This document shows, piece after piece, positions 29,987 through 39,434 of a stretch of DNA of 64,000 bases. Source of the stretch: an uncultured Gammaproteobacteria bacterium (lineage in GTDB: Bacteria > Pseudomonadota > Gammaproteobacteria > UBA4575); assembly GCA_951812785.1 (NCBI GenBank), contig OX638335.1, forward strand, positions 957,501 through 1,021,500, read 5' to 3'. Each line of letters starts with the position of its first letter. The stretch's first letter is position 1. The translations under genes were made by a program, and so were the position numbers. The notes beneath the pieces are model-generated. The model was given only the letters and a program-made list of their open reading frames with translations. It searched no databases and had not been told where the DNA came from.

Positions 29987-30757
29987 TTATGCCCAATACT
30001 CTTCAGGACGGCGTGTCAATACTTCAAAACCGTCTTCTGTCACTAGAATGGTATGTTCCCACTGAGCAGATAAGCTGTGGTCTTTAGTTACCACGGTCCA
30101 TTGATCTGGTAGCAGACGAACATGACGTTTACCTGCATTAACCATGGGCTCAATAGTAAATGTCATGCCGGGAGCTAATTTATCTCCACTATTGGGTTTA
30201 CCATAATGCAGCACTTGAGGGTCTTCGTGGAAATTTTTACCAATGCCATGGCCGCAATATTCTCTTACCACAGAGCATTTATTCTTTTCCACAAATGTTT
30301 GTATTGCATGGCCTATGTCGCCAAGTGTGACATCTGGTTTTACCATGTTTATGCCGGTACACATCGCTTCATAGGTTAGATCAATTAGGCGCTGAGCTTT
30401 AACGGTCGGTTTGCCTACATAAAACATTTTGCTGGTATCGCCGTGGAATTCATCTTTGATCACGGTGATATCGATATTGACGGTGTCGCCATCCTTCAGT
30501 ACTCGACCGCCTGGGATGCCGTGGCAGACTTGGTGGTTAATAGATGTGCATACTGATCGAGGAAAGCCTCTGTAATTGAGAGGTGCTGGAATGGCATTCT
30601 GAGTGTTAACGATATAATCATGACAAATGTCGTTAATCTCTTGGGTGGTGACGCCTGATTTGACGTGCTCACCAATCATCTGCAGCACTTCAGCGGCTAA
30701 TTGCCCGGCAACGCGTATCTTTTCTATTTCTTCAGGTGTTTTTATATGGATAGACAT
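29987..30757 (-). CDS. map: Methionine aminopeptidase type I
   Basis: 256 residues. The five metal ligands are recognisable: Asp in NIDITVIKDEFHGDTS (two Asp), His in EYCGHGIGKNFHEDP, Glu in FTIEPMVN and Glu in WEHTILVTEDG. It removes N-terminal methionine from new proteins. It is divergent from rpsB across about 210 bases, the classical arrangement, and heads the minus-strand operon through glnD to dapE. Confidence 0.97.
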   Translation of the reverse strand: MSIHIKTPEEIEKIRVAGQLAAEVLQMIGEHVKSGVTTQEINDICHDYIVNTQNAIPAPLNYRGFPRSVCTSINHQVCHGIPGGRVLKDGDTVNIDITVIKDEFHGDTSKMFYVGKPTVKAQRLIDLTYEAMCTGINMVKPDVTLGDIGHAIQTFVEKNKCSVVREYCGHGIGKNFHEDPQVLHYGKPNSGDKLAPGMTFTIEPMVNAGKRHVRLLPDQWTVVTKDHSLSAQWEHTILVTEDGFEVLTRRPEEYWA

Positions 30758-30796
30758 AATATGGCGTCAGCGAAGTCCCTTTTATTTGATTCTAAA

Positions 30797-30825
30797 TTGT
30801 TGATTCCAACAGATTATGGTATAAA
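30797..30825 (+). promoter_or_regulatory. Probable sigma-70 promoter of rpsB
   Basis: A -35 TTGTTG (30797-30802) and a -10 TATAAA (30820-30825) are separated by exactly 17 bases. The predicted transcript would begin near 30832, about 135 bases before the rpsB start, leaving room for the leader described next. Confidence 0.7.
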
Positions 30826-30831
30826 GTGCGC

Positions 30832-30966
30832 GATAAGCGCAAATCTTAAATTTACACGCATGCTCGACACATTCAGTGGGGTGCCAATTGCTAGGAGAAA
30901 TCCTCAATCGGTTACTGGGTGGGGGCTGCGGACGTATAAAACCCTTACTTAAGGAGTAAACATATC
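30832..30966 (+). promoter_or_regulatory. rpsB 5' leader, candidate S2 autoregulatory element
   Basis: The long untranslated leader contains G-rich conserved-looking blocks (GTGGGGTGCCAATTGC at 30877-30892 and GGGTGGGGGCTGCGGACG at 30917-30934) and ends with AAGGAG before the ATG. Known: in gammaproteobacteria S2 represses rpsB-tsf by binding a conserved leader structure. I infer this is its counterpart. A covariance search with the S2 leader model would settle it. Confidence 0.5.
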
Positions 30967-31794
30967 ATGACTGACGTCACTATGCGCCAGATGTTGGAAG
31001 CTGGCGTGCATTTCGGGCATCAAACCCGTTACTGGAACCCAAAAATGGCCCCCTATATCTTTGGGGACCGCAATAAAATCCATATTATTAACCTTGAAAA
31101 ATCGCTACCAATGTTTAGCGATGCTTTGAATTTTCTAGGAAAAATGACAGCCAACGGCGGTAAAGTGCTTTTTGTCGGTACTAAGCGCTCCGCTCGTGAT
31201 GTTGTCAAAACAGAAGCTGAACGTTGTGGCATGCCCTATGTGAATCACCGTTGGTTAGGTGGCATGTTGACTAACTTTCATACCGTAAAGCAATCTATTA
31301 AGCGTCTTAAGGATCAAGAAGAGATTCTTGAGGGTAATGGCGCAGAGCGCTTAGGTAAGAAAGAATTACTTACCATTCGTCGCGATGTTGAAAAATTGCA
31401 CCGCAGTTTAGGAGGCATTAAGAGTATGAATATTCTTCCTGATGTCTTATTTGTTATTGATGTTGGTTACGAAGAAATCGCTGTTAAAGAGGCAGTCAAG
31501 CTAGGTATTCCTGTCGTGGCTGTTGTTGATACTAATAACCCTCTTCATGGTGTCGATTACGTGATTCCAGGTAATGACGATGCAATTCGTGCTATCCAGT
31601 TATATGCATCAGCGACTGCCGATGCCATCTTAACGGCTAAAGCAAGTACGCAGTCACTGACGGGTGATGAAGATGAGTTTGTTGAAGTTGATGAAGCAAA
31701 AGTTGACGCGGCACCTAAGTCTAAGAAGACTGTTAAAAAGAAAGCTGCAGCAAAGAAGAAAGAAGCTCCTGAAGCAACTGACGTGGCCGAGTAA
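30967..31794 (+). CDS. rpsB: 30S ribosomal protein S2
   Basis: 275 residues starting [19 protein letters not shown], with the S2 signatures [10 protein letters not shown] and [26 protein letters not shown]. The last 35 or so residues are a lysine/alanine-rich, low-complexity tail longer than in E. coli S2. It precedes tsf by 30 bases, the universal order. Ribosome binding site AAGGAG is present. Confidence 0.98.
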   Translation: MTDVTMRQMLEAGVHFGHQTRYWNPKMAPYIFGDRNKIHIINLEKSLPMFSDALNFLGKMTANGGKVLFVGTKRSARDVVKTEAERCGMPYVNHRWLGGMLTNFHTVKQSIKRLKDQEEILEGNGAERLGKKELLTIRRDVEKLHRSLGGIKSMNILPDVLFVIDVGYEEIAVKEAVKLGIPVVAVVDTNNPLHGVDYVIPGNDDAIRAIQLYASATADAILTAKASTQSLTGDEDEFVEVDEAKVDAAPKSKKTVKKKAAAKKKEAPEATDVAE

Positions 31795-31824
31795 AAGTTA
31801 CATTTAATATATAAGGTTTAAGAT

Positions 31825-32706
31825 ATGCAAATTACAGCTGCAATGGTTAAAGAACTGCGCGAGCGTACTGGCGCAGGGATGATGGAATGCAAAAAAGCAT
31901 TAGGCGAGAGCGGTGGCGATATGGATGCTGCGATCGAATTAATGCGCAAGTCTGGGCAGGCTAAAGCAGATAAAAAAGCGTCACGTGTTGCTGCTGAAGG
32001 CACTGTGGTTATTTCTATTAGCGATGATGCTAAAAGTGGCGTCATTTTAGAAGTTAACTGCGAAACTGATTTCGTAGGCAAAGATGAGAATTTCTCGAAC
32101 TTCAGTAATGAAGTTGCTTCTGCTGCTTTGAATCAAGATCTTGATGACGTTGATGCGCTAATGAATGCGACATTGGCGAGTGGCGAAACAATTGAGTCAA
32201 CTCGTCTTGCTCTGGTAAATAAGATTGGTGAGAACATTCAAGTGCGACGTTTCACTAAAGTATCTTCTGGTAATAGTACGCTAGGAAAATACATGCACGG
32301 TAGCCGTATTGGTGTAATGGTCGAGATGGAAAATGGCAATGATGAGTTAAGCAAAGATATTGCAATGCATATCGCTGCTAGCAAGCCTACATGCATTGCT
32401 GAAGATGGTGTGTCCGCAGAAGTGTTGCAGAAAGAAAAAGAGATCTTTATGGCAAAAGCTGAAAGTAGTGGCAAACCAGCAGAGATCATTGAAAAAATGG
32501 TTGTTGGCCAAATTAAGAAATTCTTAGGTGAAATTACTTTGATGGGTCAGCCATTTGTGAAAGATCCAGATAAGTCTGTTGCTAAATTATTGAAAGAGAA
32601 TTCAGCCAGCGTCATCTCATTTCACCGATATGAAGTTGGCGAAGGGATTGAGAAGAAAACTGAAAACTTCGCTGAAGAAGTGATGGCTCAAGTTAAAAGC
32701 GGTTAA
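31825..32706 (+). CDS. tsf: Elongation factor Ts
   Basis: 293 residues. The N-terminal UBA-like domain has VKELRERTGAGMMECKKAL, and EVNCETDFVGKDENF and the coiled-coil region follow. EF-Ts releases GDP from EF-Tu. It is co-transcribed with rpsB and followed by a perfect terminator, so pyrH probably has its own promoter. Confidence 0.98.
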   Translation: MQITAAMVKELRERTGAGMMECKKALGESGGDMDAAIELMRKSGQAKADKKASRVAAEGTVVISISDDAKSGVILEVNCETDFVGKDENFSNFSNEVASAALNQDLDDVDALMNATLASGETIESTRLALVNKIGENIQVRRFTKVSSGNSTLGKYMHGSRIGVMVEMENGNDELSKDIAMHIAASKPTCIAEDGVSAEVLQKEKEIFMAKAESSGKPAEIIEKMVVGQIKKFLGEITLMGQPFVKDPDKSVAKLLKENSASVISFHRYEVGEGIEKKTENFAEEVMAQVKSG

Positions 32707-32717
32707 GTTTACTAACA

Positions 32718-32746
32718 CAAAAACGGGGGCTTAGCCCCCGTTTTTG
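32718..32746 (+). terminator. Rho-independent terminator after tsf
   Basis: A 13-bp perfect stem (CAAAAACGGGGGC, 32718-32730, and GCCCCCGTTTTTG, 32734-32746) with a TTA loop; the T-run forms the 3' side. It lies 12 bases after the tsf stop. Its symmetry would let it work in both directions, but no minus-strand gene uses it. Confidence 0.93.
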
Positions 32747-32783
32747 TTCCTGGATATCTACATTTATTATTGGTGGTTAGTTG

Positions 32784-33506
32784 ATGTCGGAAAAGCCCAA
32801 ATACAAGCGTATATTACTTAAGTTGAGCGGTGAAGCCTTGATGGGTCGATTTGATTACGGTATTGATCCTGAAGTCATCTTGAGTGTTGCAAAAGAAATC
32901 ATTGAATTAATTCGTTTGGATGTTCAAGTGGCAGTTGTGATTGGTGGCGGAAATATTTTTCGAGGCGCTGGATTAGCGCAAGGTGGTATGGATCGAGTTA
33001 CCGGCGATCACATGGGAATGTTGGCAACAGTGATTAATTGTTTAGCGCTGCAGGATGCAGTCGAGCGAGAAGGCCAATACTGTCGTGTCATGTCTGCGCT
33101 TAAAATTAATCAGGTATGTGAAGACTATATTCGTCGTCGAGCAATACGTCATTTAGAGAAAGGTCGCGTTGTTGTGTTTGCTGCAGGTACAGGAAATCCA
33201 TATTTCACAACTGATTCAGCAGCTAGTTTAAGAGCAACAGAAATAAATGCAGATCTAATGCTGAAAGCAACTAAAGTCGACGGGGTTTATGACTCTGATC
33301 CTGCGCTTAATCCCAATGCTAAGCTATATAAACAGTTAACCTATGATCAGGTTTTGGGCGACAAGCTAGGCGTTATGGATGCAACTGCCATTGTTATGTG
33401 TAGAGATAATAAGATACCGCTAAGAGTCTTTAATATGTTTAACCAAGGCGACCTGAAACGCATCGCGCTAGGCGAAGATGTGGGTACGTCAGTAGTGAGT
33501 GAGTAA
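32784..33506 (+). CDS. pyrH: Uridylate kinase
   Basis: 240 residues from ATG 32784. Amino-acid-kinase fold motifs are [21 protein letters not shown] and [19 protein letters not shown]. It phosphorylates UMP to UDP as a hexamer. A TTG directly before the ATG is also in frame, but the ATG is the better start. It follows the tsf terminator, then frr begins 3 bases after its stop. Confidence 0.97.
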   Translation: MSEKPKYKRILLKLSGEALMGRFDYGIDPEVILSVAKEIIELIRLDVQVAVVIGGGNIFRGAGLAQGGMDRVTGDHMGMLATVINCLALQDAVEREGQYCRVMSALKINQVCEDYIRRRAIRHLEKGRVVVFAAGTGNPYFTTDSAASLRATEINADLMLKATKVDGVYDSDPALNPNAKLYKQLTYDQVLGDKLGVMDATAIVMCRDNKIPLRVFNMFNQGDLKRIALGEDVGTSVVSE

Positions 33507-33509
33507 TAT

Positions 33510-34067
33510 ATGATAGAAGATATAAAAAATGATGCCAGTACTCGAATGGGGAAAAGTATTGAATCATTAAAGAACGAATTGACAAAAACCAGAACCGGAC
33601 GTGCAAATGTAAGTTTGCTAGATCATGTAATGGTTGACTATTATGGTTCTGAAGTGCCCATCGCCCAAGCGGCGGCGATATCAGTTGAAGATGCGCGTAC
33701 ATTAGCTGTGTCTCCTTGGGAAAAGGCGTTAGTACCTATCATAGAGAAAGCTATTCTGACTTCAGATATGGGGCTGAATCCAGTGACATCCGGTGACGTT
33801 ATTCGTGTACCACTGCCAGCGTTGACAGAAGAGCGAAGGAAAGACTTTGTGAAGCTGGTGCGCCAAGAAGCTGAGCAAAGTAAAGTTGCCGTGAGAAATA
33901 TTCGTCGAGACGGCAATGCAGATTTGAAAGAATTGGTAAAAGAGAAAGAGATTTCTGAAGACGATGAGCGTGGTGCTTTGGAAGTCGTGCAAAAGTTAAC
34001 AGATAAACATATTCAAGAAATTGATGAGATTCTGAGTGCAAAAGAAAAGGAATTAATGGAAATTTAA
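33510..34067 (+). CDS. frr: Ribosome recycling factor
   Basis: 185 residues, the exact family size. Landmarks are [36 protein letters not shown] and [22 protein letters not shown]. It splits post-termination ribosomes with EF-G. The 3-base gap from pyrH indicates co-transcription. Confidence 0.98.
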   Translation: MIEDIKNDASTRMGKSIESLKNELTKTRTGRANVSLLDHVMVDYYGSEVPIAQAAAISVEDARTLAVSPWEKALVPIIEKAILTSDMGLNPVTSGDVIRVPLPALTEERRKDFVKLVRQEAEQSKVAVRNIRRDGNADLKELVKEKEISEDDERGALEVVQKLTDKHIQEIDEILSAKEKELMEI

Positions 34068-34116
34068 ATTACTCTTCTGTCTCGGTTGGTTTGTTATCGC
34101 CGCGACAATTACTATC

Positions 34117-34857
34117 ATGTCGAAAAAATCATCTATTCCATATCATGTAGCTATTGTCATGGACGGCAATGGTCGATGGGCTAATAAACGTTTTCTGCCA
34201 AGAACTGCTGGTCATAGAGAGGGCGTGAAAGCTGTGCGACATACTATTGAGGCTTGTGCTAACGCAGGTGTTAAAGTGCTAACCTTGTTTACTTTTAGTA
34301 GCGAAAATTGGAAGCGGCCTAAAATTGAAGTAAAGTCTTTGATGGATCTGTTTGTTTCTTCGCTTGAAAAAGATGTAAATAAATTACATGAAAATGGTGT
34401 GCGCCTTAAATTCATTGGGGACCGCACCCAGTTTAGTCAGAAGTTACAAGATAAAATCGAAGAGTCAGAACAGTTTACCGCTAATAATCAGAATTTTTCA
34501 CTTAACATCGCGGCAAATTATGGTGGTCGTTGGGATGTAGTGCAGGCATGTAAAAATATCTGCCAAAAAGTGCAAGATCAACAGTTAAAAATCTCAGATA
34601 TTACTGAGAAAGAATTTTCTAATTATCTTTCAACTAGTGCATTACCAGATCCAGATTTATTTATACGTACTGCTGGCGAACAAAGAGTAAGTAATTTTTT
34701 AATTTGGCAGATGGCCTATACGGAATTTTATTACACAGATGTTTTCTGGCCAGAATTTGATGAGCAGCAATTGCATCTAGCGATAGAAGAATTTAGTCAG
34801 CGTAAAAGAAAGTTTGGTCTTACTCAAGAACAAATAGAAGCTAATCCTAGTGCTTAA
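34117..34857 (+). CDS. uppS: Undecaprenyl diphosphate synthase
   Basis: 246 residues. Cis-prenyltransferase motifs are HVAIVMDGNGRWA (catalytic Asp), FTFSSENWKRP and the C-terminal DLFIRTAGEQRVSNFLIWQ. It makes the C55 lipid carrier for peptidoglycan and LPS at the membrane face. Its last codons overlap cdsA by 8 bases. Confidence 0.97.
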   Translation: MSKKSSIPYHVAIVMDGNGRWANKRFLPRTAGHREGVKAVRHTIEACANAGVKVLTLFTFSSENWKRPKIEVKSLMDLFVSSLEKDVNKLHENGVRLKFIGDRTQFSQKLQDKIEESEQFTANNQNFSLNIAANYGGRWDVVQACKNICQKVQDQQLKISDITEKEFSNYLSTSALPDPDLFIRTAGEQRVSNFLIWQMAYTEFYYTDVFWPEFDEQQLHLAIEEFSQRKRKFGLTQEQIEANPSA

Positions 34858-35668
34858 ACAAAGGATCATTACCTCAGTTATTTTGGTGCCCATCGTGGTG
34901 CTGTTTATGTTTTATATGTCTAGTCATTGGTTTGCTGGACTTTTAGCGCTAGTGGCCTTAGCGGGTGCTTGGGAATGGACGTCTATGGCGACTAAAACTT
35001 TGTTGCCAAAATTAACCTATATGTTGATTTGTGTTGGATTAATGGCTGGCTGCTGGTTTGTCCTATTTGTCCTAAACCAAGACCATGTTCGCCTGATGAT
35101 GTTAGCAGGTAGTGTGTACTGGGTGTTTGTTTTACTTTTGCTATCTTTTTACCAGTCTTCCTGGATAGGAAATTATATTTTAGAAGGATTTCTTCACTAT
35201 AGTGGATACTTTGTAATAACGATTGGTTGGTTAGCTATGGCTAGCCTGCATCAGCAAAACCCCGAGTTGTTACTATTTTTATTTGTGTTGGTATGGGTAG
35301 CAGATATTGCGGCTTACTTTAGCGGTAAGAAGTTTGGTCGGAATAAGCTGGCTGAGCAATTGAGTCCAGGTAAAACCCGCGAGGGAGTATTGGGCGCTAT
35401 GGTCGGCACTTTTGTATTTTCGCTTATTGGTGTTTGGTTATGGCAAGAGCAACTGGAATGGGGTGCAGCAGTCTACATGGTAATTTTATGTGTGCTTAGT
35501 GCATTGATTTCTGTCGTAGGTGACCTGTTTGAGAGCCTGCTGAAGCGTAATGCAGGCATGAAAGATAGTGGTTTTTTAATTCCAGGCCATGGTGGTGTAT
35601 TGGATAGAATTGATAGCCTACTGGCTGCATCTCCTGGATTCGCGTTGGGTCTATACTGGTTGTACTAG
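34850..35668 (+). CDS. cdsA: Phosphatidate cytidylyltransferase
   Basis: 272 residues starting at GTG 34850 inside uppS. About eight hydrophobic segments precede the C-terminal family signature SVVGDLFESLLKRNAGMKDSG and GHGGVLDRIDSL. It makes CDP-diacylglycerol for phospholipid synthesis in the inner membrane. The overlap with uppS suggests translational coupling. Confidence 0.96.
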   Translation: MLKQRIITSVILVPIVVLFMFYMSSHWFAGLLALVALAGAWEWTSMATKTLLPKLTYMLICVGLMAGCWFVLFVLNQDHVRLMMLAGSVYWVFVLLLLSFYQSSWIGNYILEGFLHYSGYFVITIGWLAMASLHQQNPELLLFLFVLVWVADIAAYFSGKKFGRNKLAEQLSPGKTREGVLGAMVGTFVFSLIGVWLWQEQLEWGAAVYMVILCVLSALISVVGDLFESLLKRNAGMKDSGFLIPGHGGVLDRIDSLLAASPGFALGLYWLY

Positions 35669-35671
35669 TTA

Positions 35672-36880
35672 ATGAAAGAAAATAATCAATCCAAAGGAAT
35701 TGTGATACTAGGTTCTACCGGCAGTGTAGGTAGAAGCACATTGGATGTGGTCGAAAGAAATTCAGATAAATTTCATGTAGTGGCATTGGGTGCTAGGTGC
35801 TCTGTTGATGAATTGATTGAACAAACAAAAAAATTCTCGCCGGTTTATGTGGTGTTAACTGATGAAAATGCCGCAATTGAATTTAAGCAGAAATCTTCAC
35901 AGTTAGATTCTGTTCCAGAACTGATTGTCGGTAGTGAGGGTTTAATTACAATTGCTTCATTGCCTGAAGTGGATTGCGTGATGGCTGCGATTGTTGGTGC
36001 GGCAGGATTGTTATCGACCTTAGCCGCGGCCAAAGCTGGTAAAATATTATTGCTAGCGAATAAAGAAGCTCTAGTAATGTCTGGAGAATTACTAATTGCG
36101 ATAGCTGAACAAAATCATGCGACTTTGTTGCCTATCGATAGCGAACATAATGCGGTTTTTCAATGCATGCAAAACCTTGCAAATATGCAGGTTAAAGCAG
36201 GTGTTAAGCAGGTAACTTTAACTGCTTCTGGTGGTCCATTTTTGTATACGCCTTTATCTGAATTGGCGCAGATGTCTCCTGATCAAGCGTGCGCTCATCC
36301 AAAATGGAAAATGGGCAGGAAGATTTCGGTGGATTCGGCAACCATGATGAATAAGGGCTTAGAAATTATCGAAGCTTGCTTATTGTTTTCGATAGATGTA
36401 TCAATGGTCAATGTGGTGATTCATCCTCAGTCGATTGTTCATGCCATGGTGGCTTACCAGGATGGTTCTATGCTTGCACATATGGGTTTTCCAGACATGA
36501 GAGTGCCTATTGCTCATGCTATGGCCTGGCCAGATCGTATTAACTCTGGTGTAAATGGTTTGGATATGACAAAGCATAGTGGTTTGGAATTTTTTGAGCC
36601 AGATTTACAGCGCTTCCCATGCTTGCGGTTGGCTATTGAGGTGCAGAAAACTGGCGGCGCTTGTCCTGCTATTATGAATGCTGCTAATGAAGTGGCTGTA
36701 CAATCTTTCTTAGACGGAATAATTAAATTTTCAGAAATATATAATGTTGTTGCCAGAGTTGTTGAAAAATTGGAACCAGTTGCTGTTGATAGCGTCGAAG
36801 TTATATTGGAAATAGATCATTACGCGCGTCAAACAGCCACTCAAAAAATTAACCAATTACAGTTAATCCCAAATATATGA
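35672..36880 (+). CDS. dxr: 1-Deoxy-D-xylulose 5-phosphate reductoisomerase
   Basis: 402 residues. The NADPH-binding ILGSTGSVGRSTLDV is at the N-terminus; LLPIDSEHNAVFQCM and the catalytic-loop region KWKMGRKISVDSATMMNKGL follow. It performs the first committed step of the MEP isoprenoid pathway; ispD and ispF of the same pathway are at 59403-60572. The stop overlaps the rseP start (ATGA). Confidence 0.97.
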   Translation: MKENNQSKGIVILGSTGSVGRSTLDVVERNSDKFHVVALGARCSVDELIEQTKKFSPVYVVLTDENAAIEFKQKSSQLDSVPELIVGSEGLITIASLPEVDCVMAAIVGAAGLLSTLAAAKAGKILLLANKEALVMSGELLIAIAEQNHATLLPIDSEHNAVFQCMQNLANMQVKAGVKQVTLTASGGPFLYTPLSELAQMSPDQACAHPKWKMGRKISVDSATMMNKGLEIIEACLLFSIDVSMVNVVIHPQSIVHAMVAYQDGSMLAHMGFPDMRVPIAHAMAWPDRINSGVNGLDMTKHSGLEFFEPDLQRFPCLRLAIEVQKTGGACPAIMNAANEVAVQSFLDGIIKFSEIYNVVARVVEKLEPVAVDSVEVILEIDHYARQTATQKINQLQLIPNI

Positions 36881-38244
36881 ATAATGTGTTAATCAGTGTT
36901 GTGTCTTTTGTTGTTGCCGTCAGTTTAATTGTGACAGTGCATGAATTTGGTCACTTTATTGTTGCGCGATTACTTGGTGTTAAGGTGTTACGTTTTTCTG
37001 TTGGCTTTGGTCGTTCATTGCTTCGTTATGTTTCACCAAAAAGTGGTGTGGAGTATGTGCTCGCCGCAATTCCTCTTGGTGGTTACGTGAAAATGTTAGA
37101 TGAGCGTGAAGGTGATATTGAACTTCATGAACAGCAATTTGCATTTAATCGGCAGCCTGTTGGGTCACGATTTGCAATTGCTGCAGCCGGGCCGTTATTT
37201 AATTTTATATTTGCTGTATTCGCTTATGCCTGTATGTATATTGTCGGCGTACAAGGCATTGTTCCCGAGATTGGGAAAGTTGAAAAAGATAGTCTTGCCT
37301 ATCAAGCGGGTTTGGACACCGGTGATGTGGTCATGCAAATTAATGACCAACCTGTTGCCACTTGGGAAGAAGCAAGCATTGAGATGATTAATCAAGGGCT
37401 GAAGACAGGTGTCATTAAGGTGCATAAAAAAGATCGGCAGCAAGAAATATCAGAAGTGATGCTCGATCTTTCTGATACCAAAGCATTATTAGATGAAGGT
37501 AGCCCTTTGGAGAAAATTGGTGTTGAACCTTGGCGCTTAAAGTTAGATGCTAAATTAGGAAAATTTACTTCTAACAGTGCAGCTGAGAAACAAGGATTTA
37601 AAGAGGGTGATGCGATTTTGTCTGCTAATGGTGAAGTTGTACAGGATTGGACGCACTGGGTGAAAATAGTTCAAGTTAATCCTGCGACTCCTATAGCACT
37701 GAAAATATTAAGAAACTCTGAACAAATAAGTATTGACCTAACTCCAACAGCTGAAGAAATTGATGGTCGAAATGTAGGTAGGATTGGGGCATATCCGTGG
37801 ATTAATGAAACAGAGCGGGAAAAGCGCCAAATTACTATCCGCGAGGGGATTATTGATTCCATTGTTAAAGGAGCAATAAAAACACTTGATATGAGTGTTC
37901 TGACGGTTAAACTGCTGGGCAAGCTCATCACTGGGCAAGCTTCAGTTAAAAATATCAGCGGTCCAATATCTATCGCAGAATATGCGGGTATTTCGGCTCA
38001 ACTTGGTTTAGCCACATTTCTCAGCACTTTAGCGATCATTAGCATCAGTATTGGTATACTCAACCTTATGCCAGTACCGATCCTAGATGGCGGTCATTTA
38101 TTGTACTGCTTGATTGAGATGGCAAAAGGAAGTCCGGTGTCTGAAACGGCACAATTGATGGGACAAAAAATTGGAATTTTCATGTTGGCTGGATTGATGT
38201 CGTTGGCATTCTATAATGATTTCCAGCGTGTATTTAGTTGGTAG
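36877..38244 (+). CDS. rseP: Site-2 protease RseP, with its last codon and stop supplied by an inserted element
   Basis: 455 residues. The zinc motif HEFGH is at 22-26 in the first membrane helix, two PDZ domains lie in the periplasm (about 115-300), and the second metal motif NLMPVPILDGGH is near residue 400. It cleaves anti-sigma-E RseA and signal peptide remnants. The stop TAG lies inside the left inverted repeat of the element at 38240. Removing the element and one target copy restores GTA TTT AGT TAA, so the ancestral protein probably ended VFS; now it ends VFSW. Confidence 0.95.
   Translation: MNNVLISVVSFVVAVSLIVTVHEFGHFIVARLLGVKVLRFSVGFGRSLLRYVSPKSGVEYVLAAIPLGGYVKMLDEREGDIELHEQQFAFNRQPVGSRFAIAAAGPLFNFIFAVFAYACMYIVGVQGIVPEIGKVEKDSLAYQAGLDTGDVVMQINDQPVATWEEASIEMINQGLKTGVIKVHKKDRQQEISEVMLDLSDTKALLDEGSPLEKIGVEPWRLKLDAKLGKFTSNSAAEKQGFKEGDAILSANGEVVQDWTHWVKIVQVNPATPIALKILRNSEQISIDLTPTAEEIDGRNVGRIGAYPWINETEREKRQITIREGIIDSIVKGAIKTLDMSVLTVKLLGKLITGQASVKNISGPISIAEYAGISAQLGLATFLSTLAIISISIGILNLMPVPILDGGHLLYCLIEMAKGSPVSETAQLMGQKIGIFMLAGLMSLAFYNDFQRVFSW
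38232..38239. repeat. Left target-site duplication
   Basis: ATTTAGTT directly before the left inverted repeat matches TTTTAGTT (40444-40451) after the right repeat in 7 of 8 bases. The length fits the 8-9 bp duplications of IS1-family elements. The mismatch is at the outermost base and may have arisen after insertion. Confidence 0.75.
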
Positions 38245-38259
38245 TGGCTCAGTTTGAAA
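38240..38259 (+). repeat. Left terminal inverted repeat
   Basis: GGTAGTGGCTCAGTTTGAAA is the exact reverse complement of 40424-40443. Bases 38242-38244 form the TAG now used as the rseP stop. Confidence 0.95.
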
Positions 38260-38285
38260 ATAATCTCACATCCCGCTTGAGCGGT

Positions 38286-38296
38286 TATGCTACTAT
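38286..38296 (+). promoter_or_regulatory. Candidate extended -10 promoter for the cargo genes
   Basis: TATGCTACTAT contains TGC-TACTAT, an extended -10 form, just 6 bases before the likely ATG (38303) of the first cargo gene. No good -35 is visible. It is a weak, position-based call. Confidence 0.3.
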
Positions 38297-38302
38297 GGTT
38301 CC

Positions 38303-38556
38303 ATGACTAAGGGACCAAAAGACTGCGGGATACGAGTCAGTTAGCTAAGCACATTGTAGGGCTATCTGTTGGAGAAATTGAAGAAAAACCCATAACCACT
38401 GGCAAAGATCCTCATGCCGTCGCCTTAGGCCGTAAAGGTGGGCTGAAGGGGGGCAAAGCAAGGGCGGCGAAATTAACTTCTATTCAAAGATCGGAGATAG
38501 CCAAAAAGGCCGCCCATGCTAGATGGAGAAGAGGTAAGGGAGGGGCCGATGACTAG
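38303..38556 (+). pseudogene. Small basic KGG-motif protein, frameshifted
   Basis: The ATG at 38303 opens MTKGPK, then the frame breaks in the A-run at 38317-38320. One base later the remaining sequence reads KRLRDTSQLAKHIVGLSVGE and LGRKGGLKGGKARAAKL, ending EIAKKAAHARW and TAG. This is the small basic protein that typically precedes SDH-type Clp-fold proteases in other genomes (from memory of such neighbourhoods). The total of 254 bases is one short of a full frame, which fits a single-base deletion. Its role is unknown; the basic KGG repeat suggests nucleic-acid binding. Confidence 0.65.
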
Positions 38557-39410
38557 CGGCGCAAAAGATGTTAACGAAGTCGTTGAAGAACAGCTCACAA
38601 GAAACTTAGTAGCCTTAGAGAAGAAATTTCAAGCTGATTGTCTTGTATACGTAGGGCCTATAGCGTTTGGTGCTGATGGTGAAATTAGAGATGCTGTTGA
38701 AGCCATTAAACTTAAGTAAGATGAGCTGTTCTTTGTTTTGGAGACACCTGGAGGATTTGCAGAAAGCGCTAGAAGAATTGCGGATACACTAAGGCATCAC
38801 TACGCACAGTTAAGTATTTAGTGCCCTCTTATGCTATGTCAGCGGGGACAATTCTGGTGATGCTATTTACATGGACTACTATTCGGTATTAGGCCCGATA
38901 GATCCACAAATTGAAGGACCAGATGGCAAGCTGATACCGGCTTTGGGCTATTTGCTGAAATACGAAGAGCTTCTCAAGAAGACTAATGAAGGAGAGATTA
39001 GTGCCGCAGAGATGGAAATTCTACTTAATTTTGATCAAGGACAGCTTTATTCTTATGAACAGGCTAGGGATTTGTCAAAATCATTACTGGAAGAGTGGTT
39101 GTGTAATTATAAGTTTAAAGACTGGAATGAGACTGAAACTAGCAAGCAAAAAGTTGACGATCAAATGAAAAGGGTGCGGGCCAAGGAAATAGCAGATGAT
39201 CTCAATAACGTGCAGAAATGGAATTCTCATGGAATTGGTATCAATCTGGGTCAGATAGAGGATGATTTGAAGCTAAGGATTGATGACTTTGGTAAAGATG
39301 AAGACGTCTTGCAAGCTGTAAGGGGATACCATAAGCTCCTTATCGACTATGTTGGCAAGATGGGCTTCAGAAGTGTTGTTCATAGCAGACATGCGTTTAG
39401 ACCATTTTGA
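38549..39410 (+). pseudogene. SDH-family Clp-fold serine protease, broken
   Basis: The start ATG 38549 overlaps the previous stop and follows GGGAGG. Four segments assemble into one protein of about 290 residues: QADCLVYVGPIAFGA; FFVLETPGGFAESARRIADT; SYAMSAGT with the nucleophile serine; and AIYMDYYSVLGPIDPQIEG through to HSRHAFRPF. Lesions: a TAA at 38717-38719; one base lost near 38812; 10 bases lost near 38860. The two deletions together (11 bases) bring the length to a multiple of three. Family members are ClpP-like, self-compartmentalising or membrane-linked serine proteases of unclear role. It cannot make a full protein here. Confidence 0.8.
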
Positions 39411-39434
39411 GATCATATAAAAGGTAGTTAAACT

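Noticed and set aside
32718-32746. The tsf terminator as a bidirectional regulatory element
   Set aside because: It is symmetrical, but no minus-strand gene lies near it; an ordinary terminator explains it.
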